Of a stretch of 51,066 nt of DNA, positions 49,306 to 51,066 are shown in pieces. Below the pieces are notes generated by a model, which worked only from the letters and a program-made list of their open reading frames with translations, ran no database searches and had not been told where the DNA came from. This DNA is from Thermoguttaceae bacterium (GTDB taxonomy: Bacteria > Planctomycetota > Planctomycetia > Pirellulales > Thermoguttaceae), in contig JAFZAL010000041.1 in NCBI GenBank assembly GCA_017557195.1, forward strand, positions 1 to 51,066, in the 5' to 3' direction. Made by a program: the position numbers and the translations under genes. How positions within the stretch are numbered: position 1 is the stretch's first letter; every line of letters starts with the position of its first letter.

Positions 49306-50835
49306 TTACTGTTCCATTTCTGAAATCTGACGCGCGTATTGTTTGGCGTGTTCGCGGAACTGTTTCATCGTATCCAGTGAAGAGAAGACGTACAATCTTT
49401 TTCCATATACCAGACAGTAATCAACTTTTCCATCCACGTTTCGATTTTGCTGCAGTTTCAACATCGGGTCGAACCCTCTGCAAACAGGGGTAAATCTTTC
49501 AGGATCGGACATGAATTCGTCTCTCTGGCTGGCGTCTGAACAATAGTACGTTCTTCCTTCAAAGACAACCGCGAATTCTGCTTTTCCCGGCGTCCATTTA
49601 TCCGATTTAATCAAGTCAACCAGCGAATATCCTTCCAGAGCTACAGGTTCAAAATCGCTGTCTGAACCAATTGGAGCAGACGGGACTATAGTTGTTGAAG
49701 CCGGGAATGGAGACTGTGTCGATTCAATCGCAGCAGACTGACGCAGCGGATTCTCCGCGCTAAAGGAGGAGTCAATCGGCTTGACGTCTTCAGAACGCAT
49801 CGGATTGACCATAGCCGTATCAACTTTTTCCGGAGCAGACGCGCTTTGAACCTGCGACGGGGTGCTGCGAGATCGGAACGATTTCTTCAGTTCCTGTTTA
49901 GCAGGATCTTCCTGACGAAGCGGATTGACGTCCACATTGTTGTCCTGTTCATACAAAGGAGCTGTCGGGGCGTCGTCGATGGGCATAACCGGCGTTACTG
50001 ACGTTTCCGGATTCGTTTGCGACAGCGGAGCTATCGGGAACGGATCGCTCTGTATCGGCTGTGAAGTCGTTGGATTGTCTGCCGACTTGATTTGTCCCGG
50101 AGGATTGGCGCCTAAAGTCGGGTCAACGATCGGATCAAAATTCGGAATGACGTCGTCCATTTTTGGAATCGTCGGAGCGGGTTGTTCAGCCGGTTTTTCC
50201 TCCGGAGCGTCGCTGGGCAATAATATCGGTTCCGTGAACGTATCGGTTGGGGCGGGCTGCGTCTGATCAGGCGTTGCTGTTGGCGTCGGTTCAGTTACAG
50301 GAACTGGTTCAGTTGCAGGAACTGGTTCAGTTGCAGGAGCCGGTTCCGTTGTCGGAGCAGGCGTTTGCGGAATCGGTTCTGTTGGCGGAAGCATTTCCGT
50401 CGGTTCAAAAGGCTTTGACCCTGAATCAAAATTAATCGTGGGCATCGATTCGTCCTTTGAACCCGATACATTAACCTTGCCCGGTTCGGAACTATTGTCA
50501 ATAAGAGACTGTCGCGGGTTTTGCGGACCAGGAACGTTTTCCGGGCGAAAACCTGCTGGCGTCGGGACGCGTTCTGCGCCAATCGCCTGCGGGAAGGTTA
50601 CATCCGGACGTCTTTCGTTTGGCCATACTCGCCATGTGGGAGTGTAATATCCCCAGTTTTGAGTATTGGGCATACATACTCGACCGCCTAAAGAACGTGG
50701 AGTCGCTTCGCATTGAACACACGGTCGGGATTGAACGTATGCCTCTTGCGCCTGCGCCTGATCAGTCAGAAATCCTGCCGCCACTACGAGCGATAGTATT
50801 GCGCTGCTGCCAATTAATTTATAGTTCTTGTTCAT
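49306..50835 (-). CDS. Secreted Pro/Thr/Glu-rich protein with tandem YHS-like domains
   Basis: A 509-residue protein. Signal peptide MNKNYKLIGSSAILSLVVAA (cut near QAQA). Residues about 30-120 carry a few Cys (SRPCVQCEATPRSLGGRVCM). Residues about 140-390 are low complexity, rich in Pro, Thr and Glu, with repeats such as ATEPVPATEPVPVTEPTP. Residues about 400-500 hold two YHS-like units: FAVVFEGRTYYCSDASQRDE with FMSDPERFTPV, then YCLVYGKRLYVFSSLDTMKQ with FREHAKQYA. Tandem YHS units in exported proteins are a planctomycete pattern; canonical YHS binds metals through Cys/His, but here only part of the Cys set is kept. Function unknown. Confidence 0.85.
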   Translation of the reverse strand: MNKNYKLIGSSAILSLVVAAGFLTDQAQAQEAYVQSRPCVQCEATPRSLGGRVCMPNTQNWGYYTPTWRVWPNERRPDVTFPQAIGAERVPTPAGFRPENVPGPQNPRQSLIDNSSEPGKVNVSGSKDESMPTINFDSGSKPFEPTEMLPPTEPIPQTPAPTTEPAPATEPVPATEPVPVTEPTPTATPDQTQPAPTDTFTEPILLPSDAPEEKPAEQPAPTIPKMDDVIPNFDPIVDPTLGANPPGQIKSADNPTTSQPIQSDPFPIAPLSQTNPETSVTPVMPIDDAPTAPLYEQDNNVDVNPLRQEDPAKQELKKSFRSRSTPSQVQSASAPEKVDTAMVNPMRSEDVKPIDSSFSAENPLRQSAAIESTQSPFPASTTIVPSAPIGSDSDFEPVALEGYSLVDLIKSDKWTPGKAEFAVVFEGRTYYCSDASQRDEFMSDPERFTPVCRGFDPMLKLQQNRNVDGKVDYCLVYGKRLYVFSSLDTMKQFREHAKQYARQISEMEQ

Positions 50836-50894
50836 CTGACAATCCCTTGTATAGCAAGTTTACGTAATGTTTGTTGTTATTTTTATTGCGGTCG

Positions 50895-50912
50895 GAGGAG
50901 CGAAAGCTCCTC
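50895..50912 (-). terminator. Hairpin after the partial gene at the right edge
   Basis: gaggagc/gctcctc with a gaaa tetraloop (plus strand) forms a stable 7-bp stem between the partial minus-strand gene and the YHS-domain gene. No strong T-tract follows on the minus strand (cgaccgcaataaaaa), so it may be a terminator needing help or a stabilising end. The gap 50836-50959 otherwise looks like a promoter region without clear boxes. Confidence 0.5.
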
Positions 50913-50959
50913 ATGTCTTTTATATTTGTTATATTATCCTACAATCGATAACTCGTATA

Positions 50960-51066
50960 TTAGTAACTCGTACCGTTTCTGACGCCCAGGTTCTGCATGT
51001 TGCGAACCGCTGACGAACCCAGGGAGATGAACCCAAAGAACGTCTCGATCGGAGCCTGAACTTTAC
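50960..51066 (-). CDS. C-terminal end of an unidentified gene (start beyond window)
   Basis: A minus-strand frame enters from the right edge and ends at TAA (50960-50962). The visible 34 residues include VQAPIETFFGFISLGSSAVR and end NMQNLGVRNGTSY. The other two minus-strand frames are less protein-like. A hairpin follows at 50895-50912, as expected after a gene. The fragment is too short to identify; the small-residue-rich, weakly hydrophobic end is compatible with a secreted or membrane protein. Confidence 0.5.
   Translation of the reverse strand, partial: KVQAPIETFFGFISLGSSAVRNMQNLGVRNGTSY

Overview
The window looks like a chromosomal segment of a member of the Planctomycetota, possibly a gut- or polysaccharide-associated Pirellulales-type lineage. 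The assignment rests on gene content and was not checked by a search: a XylR-type regulator (periplasmic-binding-like domain plus AraC helix-turn-helix), tandem YHS-like domains in a secreted Pro/Thr-rich protein, the order rplY-pth-rpsF-ssb-rplI, many starts without a Shine-Dalgarno sequence, large secreted proteins with autotransporter-associated repeats, and heptamer-repeat spacers. I see no tRNA, rRNA, CRISPR array, insertion sequence or prophage.

Layout. 1-8.4 kb is a carbohydrate locus: a truncated secreted protein with autotransporter-type repeats and a discoidin-like domain, a XylR-like regulator, and a secreted GH29-GH95-F5/8C fusion. The last looks like a two-activity fucosidase. 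The promoters of the two secreted genes share an identical 19-bp motif at nearly the same distance from a TATAAT box, so they probably form a small regulon of the adjacent regulator. 8.6-17 kb holds an unknown protein, a DegT sugar aminotransferase, a DUF502 membrane protein, a three-gene ABC export operon and ribBA. 17-25.7 kb holds a GH97 enzyme, a YidC insertase with an inserted PDZ-like domain, a metallophosphoesterase, tsaB, an unknown membrane protein and a glycerophosphodiesterase. 25.9-28.4 kb has an AAA/DUF4143 ATPase with a consensus promoter overlapped by an inverted repeat, convergent with an orphan DNA methyltransferase. 28.6-31.9 kb is the translation cluster rplI, ssb, rpsF, pth, rplY, all on the minus strand. 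32-36 kb has a CPBP membrane protein and a striking secreted His/Cys/Gly/Pro-rich protein with a beta-propeller-like C-terminus. 36.2-40.4 kb couples a small secreted protein, a large orphan DNA methyltransferase and miaA. 40.7-44.2 kb is hpf-ptsN-ptsH-ptsI, a phosphotransferase chain with no sugar permease and therefore probably regulatory. 44.4-51 kb has an ABC ATPase/permease pair, a KDPG-type aldolase, a membrane protein with a Gln/Tyr/Pro-rich tail, the YHS-domain protein, and the last 34 codons of another gene.

The most unusual non-coding feature is a dispersed family of palindromic arrays built from 7-bp repeats. Examples start near 9.09, 15.7, 18.96, 23.48, 28.44 and 29.24 kb, with relatives near 21.69 and 22.55 kb. 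Each locus uses its own heptamer (GTGGTTA, GTGCATA, GGCAGTA and others), yet the two arms of a locus stay complementary around a related core (ACGCTTGCGTCC in three copies). The G-rich arm always comes first on the plus strand whatever the direction of the neighbouring genes. A half-copy lies in frame exactly in the linker joining the GH29 and GH95 domains, suggesting the element took part in that gene fusion.
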